Positions 46,989 to 59,735 of a stretch of DNA of 64,000 nucleotides are shown piece after piece (the first letter of the stretch is position 1; the number at the start of each line of letters is the position of its first letter). The notes below the pieces were generated by a model, which worked only from the letters and a program-made list of their open reading frames with translations, was not told where the DNA came from and did not search any database. This DNA is from Cytospora piceicola. Its lineage: Eukaryota > Ascomycota > Sordariomycetes > Diaporthales > Cytosporaceae. Position numbers and translations under genes: made by a program. The stretch covers positions 744,001 through 808,000 of the forward strand of contig JALQBC010000003.1 of assembly GCA_023375675.1 (NCBI GenBank). The letters run 5' to 3'.

Positions 46989-47466
46989 CCTAGGATAGGT
47001 AGTCTTCCCACCTTCTAAAAGTACAAGTGCGCATATGCACTTCCGTAAGGCCGTTGTTATAAAAGAGCCATATCTGCCCCACATAGATCTTATATAGACA
47101 TTCCGGCCCAAATCCTATTACATACACACCGCTGTAGCTCTATCAGACGCGGGTTACGCGTTTCGAGATTCCATTAAGGCCCCTGCAAGTCATGTTCGCG
47201 GACCCGCAGGTAGAAATCCCCAGATATACAGAAACATAATACCTGCTATCATATGCTGATGTATCGAGATATAAGCCTTTGCTATAGGGGATCTGATAGA
47301 TAACGGACAGGAATTGCAGAGCGTTTAGCCTGACTGACCGACTGCCTAACGGGCACGGACTGAGGACATATATTTTACACGTCGATAAATGACAGTTTTG
47401 CTGGTCTCTTCTAACATGAGGTACCGATTAAGTACTCGAGCAGTGCTCTTGGCAGATGGAACTATA

Positions 47467-47471
47467 TACCT

Positions 47472-47508
<37 letters not shown>

Positions 47509-47527
47509 TAAACTGGATACCTAGGTA
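47467..47527. repeat. (TA)16 tract bracketed by two TACCTAGGTA palindromes
   Basis: Exact palindromes at 47467–47476 and 47518–47527 flank a 32-bp TA dinucleotide run (47475–47506). The whole 61-bp block could form a large cruciform or hairpin. Confidence 0.9.
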
Positions 47528-48671
47528 TATACGAATGCTTCGTATAGTTGATTGCAACCTCTTGCTTAAAGAGCCTGACCAGCTGCCTTCAAATGTTGCA
47601 TGCGAACCAACAAGCCCGGTCTTTGTTCCATAGGGCACACAGCCCGCAACTGCCCGGAAACCCCATTTGTTATCGCAAGAACCTTAGAACCTTGAAAGCC
47701 CCGTCTGCCCAGGTGCTTAGGCGGAAGCTGGCTGCCCGCTACTTCAGTGCGTCAATGCTACTCTACGTAGTCCGAATACTGACCGGATGGTCTGTGCTCG
47801 AGCTCTACGAGACCCCTGCCTTCCTGACCCATAAAATTTTCGAACCACACACCTTCCTACCACAGCCAGTTTCGGGCACTTTTTACAGCAGCATCCACGG
47901 CAATCACAACCTTCAGGACCATTTCGAAATCCACCATTTCTCTGGGTAAAACATCATACTCGGATATATGAAAGGGATAAGTTGGAAACTAGGGTTCACT
48001 TCATCATATCACCTTGGTGTAAGTCTCCTTTTTTTTTTGAAGCTGCATCTTGGCTGCTGGTCAGTAAGCTGCCAGCTCCCTCCCGAACCTTCTCTCAGTT
48101 TACATTGCAGCAACGTGTGAGTGCTCCTAAAGACACCCCCATACCCCGCCATGTCTAGGCATACCCCATGTCCACGCCCCAGCTGTCCCAACTGCATTCG
48201 CGCCTTCAACATCGACCCCCAGGACTACCAGGACTGCACAAAGCTCCGGCTCTCTCTTGCAGCTTGTCTTTAATCTCCATCCATTATCAATCTCCCAGGC
48301 CAGGTTTACTGGTTTGCTTCGATTCTGTCAGCAGGCCCCACAATCACCATCATACCATCATATCATCCTTGCAACATATTACATACCTCGTACACACAAG
48401 CACTTCTAGCTCCACTTCAGCCTTGTGAGCTAGGCTAAGGCAGCTCTGCAGCTCTACTGGATCTCGCCTTTGACCTTTGACCTTTGCACTTCTTTACATA
48501 TCCTTTTGTCCCCTCGATTTCCCCTTGTTGATGTAACATTGCCCGCCACACATGCTGAACCTGGAGTTGTTAGGACAGAGCCGCCCTCAGCGCCGGGCCC
48601 TCCCCAGCATAGCTGCGTTGCCTTCGAAGCTCTAGGCCCTTTAATATCCCATACTCCCGAGCCACATCCAG

Positions 48672-51600
48672 ATGGAACCAGCTTCGAGATCCCCAACTGA
48701 GTCGAGAGAACGCGCTGTCTCCTCTGAGCCTGGCTCAACCCGACCGAACCCTTTCGACGACGACGGTTCCTCGGCCCGCAAGCGACGACGGACTTCCCTC
48801 AACGGTGCCTCGCGGAGCCGATCCGTTGAATCTCAAAAGTCCTGCCACAATACTCCGGAAGACACTGCAGAGGGCAGCTCCCGGCGTCAGCTCCCTGACC
48901 ACGACATCAATATGACCATGGACTCGTCGCCCTCCAAGCCCGAGACCCCAGAACACCAGCAAGAGCAGGTAGAGCCCGTGTCAGAGTCCAAACCGACCAG
49001 GATCACCCTCAACTTGAAGAACAGGAAACATCCGCCGCTGCCTATGCCCTCGTCGCCCATCTCTCTCAAAGACATCGATGCAGAACTCCAAGGGGACCCA
49101 GAGAATAGAATCAGGCTCAGCGTGGAGGCATCAGACCTGGATATCTCACACGCCTCGCCGCAATCTGCAGATCCGGTGGCTTTGCCCCTGGACCTAGACG
49201 ACCCTGACGGCCCTCCCATAGAAAGCGTTGACAACGAGGATGAGTCCCAGGATGGAGAGTCCCAGGGCCCTGTACTCCAGTTCTCGGACCCAATGGCTGA
49301 GTTCCCACGCCTTGGAAATGAATCTTCGATGGAGGCGCTGGTGAGGGTATGCCACATGCTCCCAACGCATGCACCTGCGGCTCCGAAGGTACGCGAGTGG
49401 ATTGAATGCTACCTGACGTGGGCCACTGATCTTGACGACATCTACGTGCTGTTCCAACACTATGAGCATAACCGCGAATTCTTGACAACCCTGCCCCGAC
49501 TGATTTGGGATAACACGTCGCCGCTTAAAGCCCCTGCAGGGCGCACCCATCAGTTGCACCGTCAGCTCTCCGTATTACACAAGTCCCTCGCAAAGCTAAC
49601 AGCCTTCTTCATCGACTTCGACCTACTGCTGCTCCGTCAGTCTGAAGCCGTGATGAACGGGTACCAGGACCTTGCCTCAGCAGAGTACATTGTCTTTCTG
49701 TATCAGTTGTTCGTGGAGTATGGAGGCCAGACGGTGAACGTGGGCTCCTTGGACGTCGACTCACTGTGGCCGGATAGTTTCAGGCAACTTCTTGAAGGGT
49801 TTCGGTCGTTCCATCCCATCTCCGAGTCGCTCACACCTGGCCATTCTATATTCCATCTGGGACATCTCGTCGCTGGCCTCGTGCCTCGCTTTCCCAGGAT
49901 GCTTAACGGCCTGCATGGAATCACCCAAATGGCTTCACTGTTGGCTCGCGATAGTATTTACCGGCTGCAGATATCCTCGCTTCCACATGAAGTCGACGAG
50001 GCCAGGGCTCTCTTGGACCAGGGGTATCCGCTCTTTGAGACCATTTCTGAGGCACTGACGGCTTGCATTGAGAAGAGTGTCAATCAAATATCCACAGAGC
50101 TCGCGGAATGCTTCATCTACGCGATTGCGTGTCTTCTGCGCCTCTGCTTGCGTGCGGAGGGCGAACAAGCAGCTACTGCAGTGAAAGGGCACTTACGCGA
50201 CTATCCCGATATTCCTGTAGCTTTCACTGTCGAAGTGATGGTGGACGAGTGGCGTCTCACTACACTCACAAAGTTCATCGTGTCAAGTCAGATGCAGCTC
50301 AGGCTATCGGCTGCCAATCTCATGTGCACTGACCTGGTGCGCATCTTCAAGGAGCATCAAGCACATGGAGGCGATTATTCTCCGCAACCACTCCTTCGAC
50401 ATTTCTCGAACACGTTGCTACGATCCGGTGTCGTTGCATATATTCTGGGCCCTACATGCCATCCGGAGGTGACAACTATGAGTGCTAATATCATTGGATT
50501 CTTGTTCGCCTCGCATACATTCTCTGAAGAGCACATGGACTTTATGTGGCAGACAGTGACTACATGCCAGATCTCCGGCGTCTCAGAGGCTCTGGTTGCA
50601 ATGCTCATCAACATCGCCCAATACTTCACCACGACCGACCTACTCTCCGTCTGTCGCAAACTGCAAAGTGTTCCTATGGAAGCCTTCAACCCGAACATGA
50701 GGGACCTCTGCACTGCGGTCATGCAGCACCTGACCACGAAAACAGAAGGTCTACAAGAGCTCCTGCCTCACTCCTTGATGTTCCGGTTGTTGAGAGAGTC
50801 GTCTGTCCCTGGCCCGCCGTTCTACCAAGTCATTCAGAAATGGGCATCCCACACAATTCCTCAGCTCTTGAGATACGGGCCTTCTTATGATGACAAATCG
50901 TTACTCTACCAGGAGTGCCTGAAAGACATCACTCAGACGACGCGTTATACGCTTGGAAGCCTTCATGGTCTTTCGCTCTTGTGCCGACCTGTCGCAAGGG
51001 AGCTACAGCTGCTCACATCACAATACGACCTGCCAAGACTTCTGGTTGGTGAGCTCGAGCATGCTATTTCTACCAGACAGGATGTTGGGGTGGCACATGT
51101 TATCAGCGGGCCAGAGAACGCCCCCCGACTAGAGTTGCTGATCAGTGTCATCTGTCACGAGCCTGATGCCATTATCGGCGACTTGGGAGCAAAGCTGTGG
51201 GAACTCCTTGTTGGAAACCTGGCCGCTTCCCAGGAAGACCGGGACTGTGCTTGGCACTGTTTGAGCAAGGCACTGAAGAACCACAGGGAGAATCAGTTCC
51301 TGAAGATATGCTTCGACGAGTATTTGCCGACACTTCCACCAAAATCATTTTGCCTCGGCGCCTTGGACTTTGTTCTGCAGAAGATTTTACACATTGTGAA
51401 CGCCCCAGATAGCGTCATTCTCGATGATGACGACGAGTCTGGTGACCGTTCAGCTATCGAGCACTTGTGGAGAATCATTCTCACGGCCCCTAGTGGCTCG
51501 ATCGAAGCGCGCGCGATAATGTCACTCGTCCAGGACGTATACATTGAAAGCCAATGTATCCTGTCCTTTTCACAGCACCGGGCCCGGAAAGTGCATCTTG

Positions 51601-54600
51601 CTTTGGTCAACCGCTGCATGAAGCAGTTATCCACAGCCGCGAGCCGATTGGCCGCCGGTGCTCAGGGAGGCACGAATGAGGACTCTGATGCCATGGCTGT
51701 CACCGTCGACGGGCGTGAAGGGCCAGATCACGGGATCATCTTCAGCCGATCTCTTGCAATCCTGCGGCAGTTCCACAAGGTGTACCAGCAGACACCACAT
51801 TTCTCCACCCCGGACCTGAGGTCATTGATCCTACCAGAGAAGAACGATGTCCAAGGCGACTCTGCGGAACTAAAATTCCAGTCTTTCGACGGCGACACGC
51901 AAACGGAGGTGAAGCGACTGGAGATCGGACGGCGAAACACTGCCGGTTCTTTGCTTGCTGGTATCCGGGATGCTACTGGTTTCGACAATTATCGCCTGTA
52001 CTACAAAGGACAGGCTTTCACGCCAACGGAGCAAGACATTTGCAAATCCCTGGATGACCTCCAGATTCACAACGGACTGATCCTGGTGAAACGCGAGTCG
52101 GACGCAACTGATCATCCTGTGCATGTGAGGCCAGGAGCTTCCCCTGTGGAAGTTGAGATCATGATGCATTTTGAAGAATTATGGCAGTATCTGGGACTAG
52201 AAGAGAAACTGGCCAGCGAGGTGAGGCGCCTTCTGTTTCTTGCCAATATGCGGGGCTAACAGAATTCCAGATATATGCCTTCCTCATCACGTTGCCTGTG
52301 GATGGTCGCATGTTGACCACCATCGGGAAACAGACGGTAACTTGCCAGGAAGTCTTCCCTACCGGCCAACCATTGAAGTCTCTTTATGCTCTCTATGCAA
52401 TCCAAGAGTACCTCAATACCCAGGCATCTTTGGCAAAGTCCGAGTGTGATGAAGGGTTGTACGAGCGCGCTTTACTGCGAGCATTGGACTTGATAGTTTG
52501 TGCCATCTGCGACCGCGAGGTCGTCAACAAGGGCTCTGGTGCGGAGTTGAAGATTGTGCTTGCCCTAAGATTCGTCGAGCTGCTACTTGCCATTCTGAGA
52601 GGTGTGTAATTCAATCCGTATTGTTTGGCAGTTGGCTGACTAGTAGCAGACCCTTTACGACCCTCACCATCCCCCGAAGTACTGAACTACATGCTTGTCG
52701 AGAGACTTCTCGAGACCCTCTCTTCTTGCTTCACGGCGGAGCCAACACTGTCTTCAACGAACTTGCTCAACGCGACCTTCCAAGCAATCTTGGACACGTG
52801 TTCTCTGGACCCGGAACTTTGGAACAAATTGTGCTTACAGGCTAACATCAACTTACTCACCCAAAAGCTACTTCTCGATGACTCCCGAGATGTCGTGAGG
52901 AAGTCAGCAGCGAGAATCATTGGAGAGAAAACCACGCGCTCTTTTAGGTATGGAACATCTGGCTACGGTGTATAAACTGCAACGCTGACCTGCTGCAACT
53001 AGCACATCCGCTGTTCCGGCCACGGCATTTCGAGATTTCTTTTGGACTACGGTGTATGGGTTGATCCCACATGCGCTGACGCGGCCCACTACCTGTTCGG
53101 AACTCTTCCAACTCGCCATGGTCCTTTTCAAGTCAGCCAGAGAGTCCAATTCGTCTGCCCTCGAATTGCCAGCGACTGTCCAGAGACTTAGCAAGCTGTT
53201 TTTGGGCTACAAGCCCCATGAGGTTGGAATTCTTGCCTCATCATCCCGAAGCGGCTCTCTGCTAACCAGTACACATCACAGGATATCATACAGCCCGGGG
53301 CTATTGATCTAGCAGCTCATGGTCTTGCCAATATGATGCACTGCATGCTTTGTGACACTGATGACCAGACGAGTTCCGAGATACTTGCTCCAGGGTAAGT
53401 CCAACCCCTGCACTATTCAGCTGCTCGATGTTGATGTGAGGGTTTTGACTTTTTATCTAGGTTTGGATCGCAGCTCTTCTGGCGTCACCTTTTCCCATCG
53501 AGCTGGTCAAGTCCAGATCCATTGTGGCAAGGGGACCTCATCTACAACGAGACCACCAGACGCCAGCTCAATGATATCATCCTGAAGGTCTCCGCGCGTG
53601 ATGCATCGCAAAACCAGCAACTGATTACCAACCTCAAGTCATTGGTGCCATGCTTAACCAATGATCAGGATGATGGAGGTTTGTCGAGCCCTACCCTGAT
53701 CCTCTTTCCTGGCGTGGCGCGGAGTCTTACACGGATGTTCTAGCTTCTCCATACTGCTACGATCTGCCACCCAACAACTTCGACAGATCCAAGGCAATTC
53801 GATCCTCCTGCGGGTATGCAGGTCTGAAAAACCTGTCCAACACATGCTACTTGAACTCGCTTTGTACACAATTGTTCATGAATATTGATTTTCGACGATT
53901 CATACTCAATGTGGAGATAACCGGTCCGGACAAGCTTCAGTCTCTGCTTCATCACACACGGAACTTGTTTGGTCAACTTCAAAGCAGCCACCGCCGGTTC
54001 ATAGACCCGGAGCCTTTTGTGGTAAGCATCAAGACCTACGACGATGAGTTGATCAACATCCACAATCAGATGGACGTTGAAGAATTCTTCAACCTGCTCA
54101 ATGATCGATGGGAAGGCCAATTACGCTCCCCGGATGCAGTGCAAAACTTCCGTTCCTTCTACGGTGGACAGTTGGTAACACAGACCAAATCCAAAGAGTG
54201 CGAGCATCTCTCAGAGGTCATGGAGCCTTTCTCTGCTATACAGTGTGACATCAAGGGCAAGAAGGACTTGTTTGAAAGCTTGGAGGCGTATGTGGATGGG
54301 GAACACATGGAAGGAGGTATGCCTATCTTCAATGATTTATCAGGGCGAAATACCCGTTTAAGTGCGCTGACCTTTACTACAGATAACAAGTACAAATGCT
54401 CGAACTGCGACCGACATGTCGATGCAGTCAGGAGGTATGTACTCCAGTTGCTAATCTTCTCCATGCTGCTGCTGATCAAGATACAGGTCTTGTCTCAAGG
54501 AGATCCCTGACTCATTGATCTTCCATCTGAAGCGTTTCGATTTCAACCTTCGAACGCAGGCGCGCAACAAGATCAACGATTATTTTGCCTTCCCGAGCCG

Positions 54601-56902
54601 CATCGACATGCGGCCGTACACAATCGAACACCTCGGTGAATCGCCTGGAGACGCTTCGGAGGACTGGTTTGAGCTAGTCGGCGTTCTTGTTCATGCCGGC
54701 ACTGCAGAATCTGGACATTATTACAGTTACATCCGAGAGCGGCCGACGTCTCGGGAGAATGAGGACTGGTTCGAGTTCAACGACGACACTGTGACGCCCT
54801 GGAACCCTTCAAGAATGGAGGCTTCTTGCTATGGTGGCTCGGAGCCTTCTTGGGATGCAAATGGCATGTCTTACGAGAAGAATTACTGCGCCTACATGCT
54901 CTTCTATGAGCGATCTTCGGCCTTGGAGAGAAAGCAACAAGACCTACGGCAGTCGAATGCCTCGAGCCCGCTCCAAGCCCGCATGCCCGAGGCCCTCGCG
55001 GACAACATTCGCAAGGAGAATTTGCGGATACTGCAGAGGCACTGCTTGTTTGATCCGGATCATGTTCGGCTAGTGGATGATGCTATTGACCAGATGCTGG
55101 ATCTGAACCGCGGGGACTGCTCCGAGGACCACCACACCGAGACAGCTGCAATCGAAATGGCTTTAGGCCACCTTGATCAAGTTGCCGCCAGAACGAAGGA
55201 CGCGCCCGGTGCTCAGAAATTGGCGGACCGTCTGCAAGAGATGGCCGATAATTGCGCGCATTGTGCTTTCGTCGTCTATGCGTACTTCAGCAATCGCCAC
55301 GAATCCTTTCGATATCTGGTCCAACGAAATGCCGAACCTGCTATTCGACAGTCCGTTGCCGACCTGCTTATCTTGGCTCTGGGATCCATAAAGGAGGCAT
55401 ATCCCGAGAACTACAACTCGCAAGCAGTGCCTCCCATTGTACTAGAAAAGTTCGGAAACAACGTCGTTCACGGCGTGTGCGTCATGTTCGAAACGCTCTG
55501 GGAGAACTTCCACGTCACTTTCAAGTCGTGGTTTGAAGTCTTCTATCTGATGGCCAAGTTTGTTGACCTCGGCAAGGAGGAGGTTCTTGCCTTCTTGGGC
55601 CATGGCTTCCTGGAGAAGACGGTCCTCATCATCATGGCCGACAATCTGTTACCTCAGGAAATGGACCAGCAGTTTACAAGACTGGGGAACACATTGACCA
55701 GAAGACAAAACAGGCCGCCGACCTATACGACCATCCTCGAGTTGCTCAGCAACATATTCACTTCCATCACGGTGGAGGACCCTGTCGCGACACATCTGCA
55801 GCGCGAAAAGGCATTCGTCCAGCATCCTACCGAGCCACTGCGGCTCATTCAGTCCGAGATGGCACTGTTACAGAAACGCTGGGATGGAGGTTGCAGCATC
55901 TTCCTGGACAAACTCATATTCATCAACCAGAACCACGAGGCTGCTGACGCTATATTCGCCCACATTTTGGAGCAACAATGGTCACTCGAGGACGATGTTC
56001 TGGTGACATTGATGGACAACACAAAGGCACAGGCGTCGTTCATCCTCCATGCTCCGTACCTTCGAGTCGCGGCGATGTACTGTCAGCTGAGCTACAAGGC
56101 AAGCAACATCGACCGGCTGATCAAGCACATAGCGAAGCACAGCAGGGTACTCGCAAACAGCGAGCCCAAAGCGGTCCTTGGGTTCTTCAAGAACAGGGCA
56201 GTGATTGATGGTGATCGGGCAAACTCTGGTGAGTTGAAGGAGTCGATCGACCTACAATGCCTTGAGTACCTGCCGATATGGGTGCCGGGCTTGCTGGCGC
56301 ATTATGACCCCAACATCAGCATCAACGTCGAGCAGGTGCTTCACGACAAAATATTCATCCACGGCCCGACACCGACCTTCGAGGAGAAGTATGGTGGTCA
56401 GGAACGAGCCGTGGCAGTTGTGCGAAGCGCCCAACGCGTTGGAATGCAATGCCTGCATTACATCCACGAGAATTACATCCGGCGCGGCAATACTGTCCCA
56501 GCCCAGACCGTGACGGTCCTCCAACGAGTGCTTAACCATTGCGGTAGCTACTTCGATGCTGAAGACGACACGCCGGATGGAGACGTGCAGAAGTTCTTCA
56601 GATTCCGCCAAGGTGCGTTTGATATCCTCACCAGCCAAGAAGCTATACTGACTGGGTAAAACCTTGCAGTCGTCTTGGAAAGCCTTCGCAGGCTGAGCGT
56701 TGATGAACTAGAGGATGACGGGTCCGGTATGTCAGACAGCGAGTCCTTGCTCAGTGACCCCGAGTCCATCTCCCCTGTATCCGCGCCGCAGTACCAAGAG
56801 CTGACGTTTCTTCCCGGCCGTGAAGACTGGGAGAACTCAGTTGCCTCATCTGATCAGATGGATAGCTTGGGCGATGACGACATGAATACCATGGACATGT
56901 AG
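48672..56902 (+). CDS. Very large ubiquitin-specific protease (USP/C19 family) with ubiquitin-like domain
   Basis: Deubiquitinase of 2570 residues. Ten exons: 48672–52220, 52271–52601, 52650–52947, 53003–53222, 53282–53394, 53461–53678, 53744–54316, 54383–54434, 54487–56612, 56670–56902. The N-terminus is disordered with KRRRTS. A long helical-repeat region follows. A ubiquitin-like fold lies about 1062–1140 (ELKFQSFDGDTQTEVKRLEI). The catalytic Cys box GLKNLSNTCYLNSL has Cys1611, and the His box GTAESGHYYSYI has His1862, followed by WFEFNDD. A zinc-binding CSNCDRHVDAVRR lies between them. Size and domain order resemble the USP9X/USP24/USP34 group. Intron 7 (54317–54382) is 66 nt, stop-free and in frame; removing it restores MEGDNKYKCSNC. 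Intron 4 uses a weaker GTTGGA donor. All catalytic residues are present. Confidence 0.93.
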
Positions 56903-56907
56903 ATGTC

Positions 56908-56964
56908 GGGAAGGGGAAGGGGAAGGGGAAGGGGAAGGAGAAGGGGAAGGGGAAGGAGAAGGGG
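56908..56964 (+). repeat. GGGGAA hexamer repeat in the protease 3' flank
   Basis: About nine purine-only units of GGGGAA or GGAGAA starting six bases after the stop codon. A polypurine tract of this kind can form triplex or G-quadruplex structures. Confidence 0.9.
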
Positions 56965-58771
56965 ATTAGATGGTCTGGCTGTTTAATGACCGGCAACGGC
57001 AAGGCTCCGCGAAAGACCTGGCGATACGATGAGCGGAGTTGCGATGTTTTGTACTGTTTTTTCTTTTTCCTCTCACCAGTTTGTCCGGAAGCCGGGGTGA
57101 GAGAATGACCATGCATGCATGATGAAATTCTTTTTCTCGACAGCAGCGGCGATGAGTCACGAAGCGGCGTAATCCCTTTGGAGTTTCGGATGCTTCTGCA
57201 TGGACGACATGGCTTTTTCTGGCGTGTTGGCGTCAGGGAAACAGGGGGCCCGCTGGGTCAAGGCCAAGGATGATAAGAGATCCATGATGCAGACAGAGTT
57301 ATTTATGGTTATTGAAGAGTGATGAACTAGTTCTGTGGTGAAAATGAAGAGGCAGGTTGTCCCTCATTTTCCTTATTGATGTAGTATGACATGTTTCATT
57401 TGGTGGTCCTGAAAATGCTAGTGCTATATTAAGCAAGTTGAGGAGCGGAGAGGCGGACAGGACACGATCTTTGGCCAGGGAAAGATTGACTTGGATGGTT
57501 GGCTTCATGATAATATTGACGGAGGAGTAGAGACATATTTGCTGTTCAGATGCACCTCTCGAGCTGAGATACGGAAAAGTTCTGTGAAATGATTGGCTCC
57601 TCGAGCTTTTCTATCTTGGGATTATGTATAGGGAGTTCGGATAATTTGCAATGAACAGAGGGAGGGGGGGGACTTGGCATGGCCGCCGAGATCTGGGCGG
57701 GCGCCTAATTCATCAACAGTCTCGCAGCAAGTCCATGTTCAGGAAATGGGAAAGTTGATTGGGTGAGAGTGGTTGAATGGTTGGATGGTTGGTTGTTTGG
57801 AAGGTTGGATGAATGAATATAAAGATACACATTCGGGGAGGGATTCAAGAGGCTGCAGATACCATCTACAGTTTCCCCCCCTTGGCTTCCCCTGAAAGCT
57901 AAATAAAGGTAATTCTATGGATGAAACTGGTGGAACAGTGTTGGGTGATTAACAAAATCGTGACAAGAGCGCCAAGAATGCCAATAGTCCGTAAGCTTTG
58001 GGCGATGATTCCGCAGCAAAGACTACTGTTCATTCTGGGCTCTTCGTATGTTATGATAGGATTACATGTCAGCAATATCATGCGTCACAAAGGAATCAAT
58101 CGGGTCGTGACGATCACAGATCGGGAAGGAAGCCATGGTCATGTCTGTCAGCCTATGGTATGACAATAGATGTCATCCCCAGAAATGAACCATGTGCCAT
58201 GTTACGGTTGCAATATTCCTCTTCTTGTCTTCCGGGTCTTGTCTTGTAACTAACTCTCTCGTGGAAGGAAGAGATGGGGATCTGATAGGCAGTAAGGAGT
58301 TCCGAGCCACGTCCCAAACTGCGGCGGCAAAGAATCCACCGAGATCAAGATCTGAGGCATGAGACATATGGTATATTTTGGAACTCTGGTATGGTCCCTC
58401 TTTGTTGCATGTAGCAAACGTGGCATGTTTCTTCTATTTTTGTTTATTTATCCGTCGAGGACGGATGTCAGATGCCAGTGATTTAGGATTTAGAGTCTGG
58501 GGAGTCTGGGGAAGTGGAGATGATGACGGATGGTGTTCTGGCCTGGGCGGTTAGGGGGGGAATGGATCTACTATACATATATATGTATTGTAGGTACATA
58601 TAGTGTATAGTGTATAGTCTAGTCCATCAGAGAGTTGTTGTTAGATCGAGCACATGGCGATAAACGCGGGGATATATCTTGTGTGTGGTGGTGGTCTTGT
58701 CTATTTTAGTAATTGGTGTGTGGTTGTGGTTGAGATCTCCCAAGGCATTATTACTGTGTGTCATGACCACC

Positions 58772-58819
58772 CCCTGAACCCTGAGCCCTGAGCCCTGAAC
58801 CCTGCCCTGAACCCTGCCC
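58772..58819 (+). repeat. CCCTGAA/CCCTGAG minisatellite
   Basis: Seven tandem units of CCCTGAA, CCCTGAG or shortened CCCTG, resembling a telomere-repeat variant but in an internal gene spacer. Confidence 0.85.
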
Positions 58820-59693
58820 GGGTGTAAGTGCCAACGGTGGGGAACCAGCTAAAACCCTGGACCGATTGGCTGCCTTACAGCTGGGTTTACCCCGAAATAA
58901 CCTCCAAGCGCCCGTCTCTCGTCTTTCACCCCCGCTTCAACCTCCTGGACTGTATCGATCTCAAAACTCTTCTCCTCCTTCTCCATCATCACATCCCACT
59001 TCTCGCTCGTAGGCCCCGCGGTAACGGGTCCCAAGTTGGCCCAGTCAATTTCGGCATATGCAAGCCACGCTTCTCGAAGTCACACCAAAGACTGAAACAA
59101 ACCCAACGTGGGTGGTGGATCTCTGCAGCAAACTGCTTGAACCCCCCCACATCCTCCTCCTTCTCCTTCTCTGTGCTCTTCCTTATCTCCCCTCCCGTTG
59201 CCGTTGTCATGTCACGCTGTACCAACCAAGACATCCTCGGCCCATACCATCACACATGGGGCCTAAAAAAAGATTATGCATGTTACCCCCCCCCCCACCC
59301 GGCATCGTTACGCTGTTTATTCCCCGAACTACAACCATGTTTCAACTTTCAGTTGTTTCAGGTTCTCCATCTTCACCAACAGCTGCGATATATATCCAGT
59401 GGATATATATCCACCGTTTGTCATGTTTCGTCTGCTGCTGCTGCGTCGATAGCTTCGTGCTTCAGACTCCATCTCGTCTACATCTATATCTCCCTTTGTT
59501 TTCTTTTTCTTTTGCTATTCGCTCTCTCCTGTCGTCTTTCTATGACATCGCAATCCTTGGGATGAACAAGAGCCTTGCTGGCCAAGCTTCGCTTTGACTC
59601 TTTGGAGATCGTCTCTCCTTTGCCATCGTTGTCTCCACTTGCCTCGCTACTAGACACGATCTCAAGCCACTATCTCCACCCATCGACCTTGCC

Positions 59694-59727
59694 CTTCGAG
59701 GACCAGGACCAGGACCAGGACCAGGAC
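59694..59727 (+). repeat. GGACCA hexamer repeat immediately before a start codon
   Basis: About five GACCAG units ending eight bases before the ATG at 59736. In the leader of the downstream gene; would read as Asp-Gln repeats if translated. Confidence 0.85.
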
Positions 59728-59735
59728 CCCATAAC

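Larger units (their letters stand above)
46456..48671. other. Divergent spacer POP3/ubiquitin protease
   Basis: 2.2 kb with no supported gene. It holds three TACCTAGGTA copies and a (TA)16 tract. The last 700 bp before the protease start is C/T-rich, as in a fungal promoter and leader. Confidence 0.65.
56903..59735. other. Spacer with simple repeats
   Basis: 2.8 kb between the protease and the next plus-strand gene. It contains a GGGGAA repeat right after the stop, GGTTGGAT-type repeats near 57770–57815, CCCTGAA heptamers (58772–58819) and a C/T-rich leader (about 58900–59735). Short frames around 57900–58250 have no recognisable content. Confidence 0.65.

Noticed and set aside
58772..58819. 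True telomere or chromosome end
   Set aside because: Units are CCCTGAA, not CCCTAA, the array is short, and genes continue on both sides.
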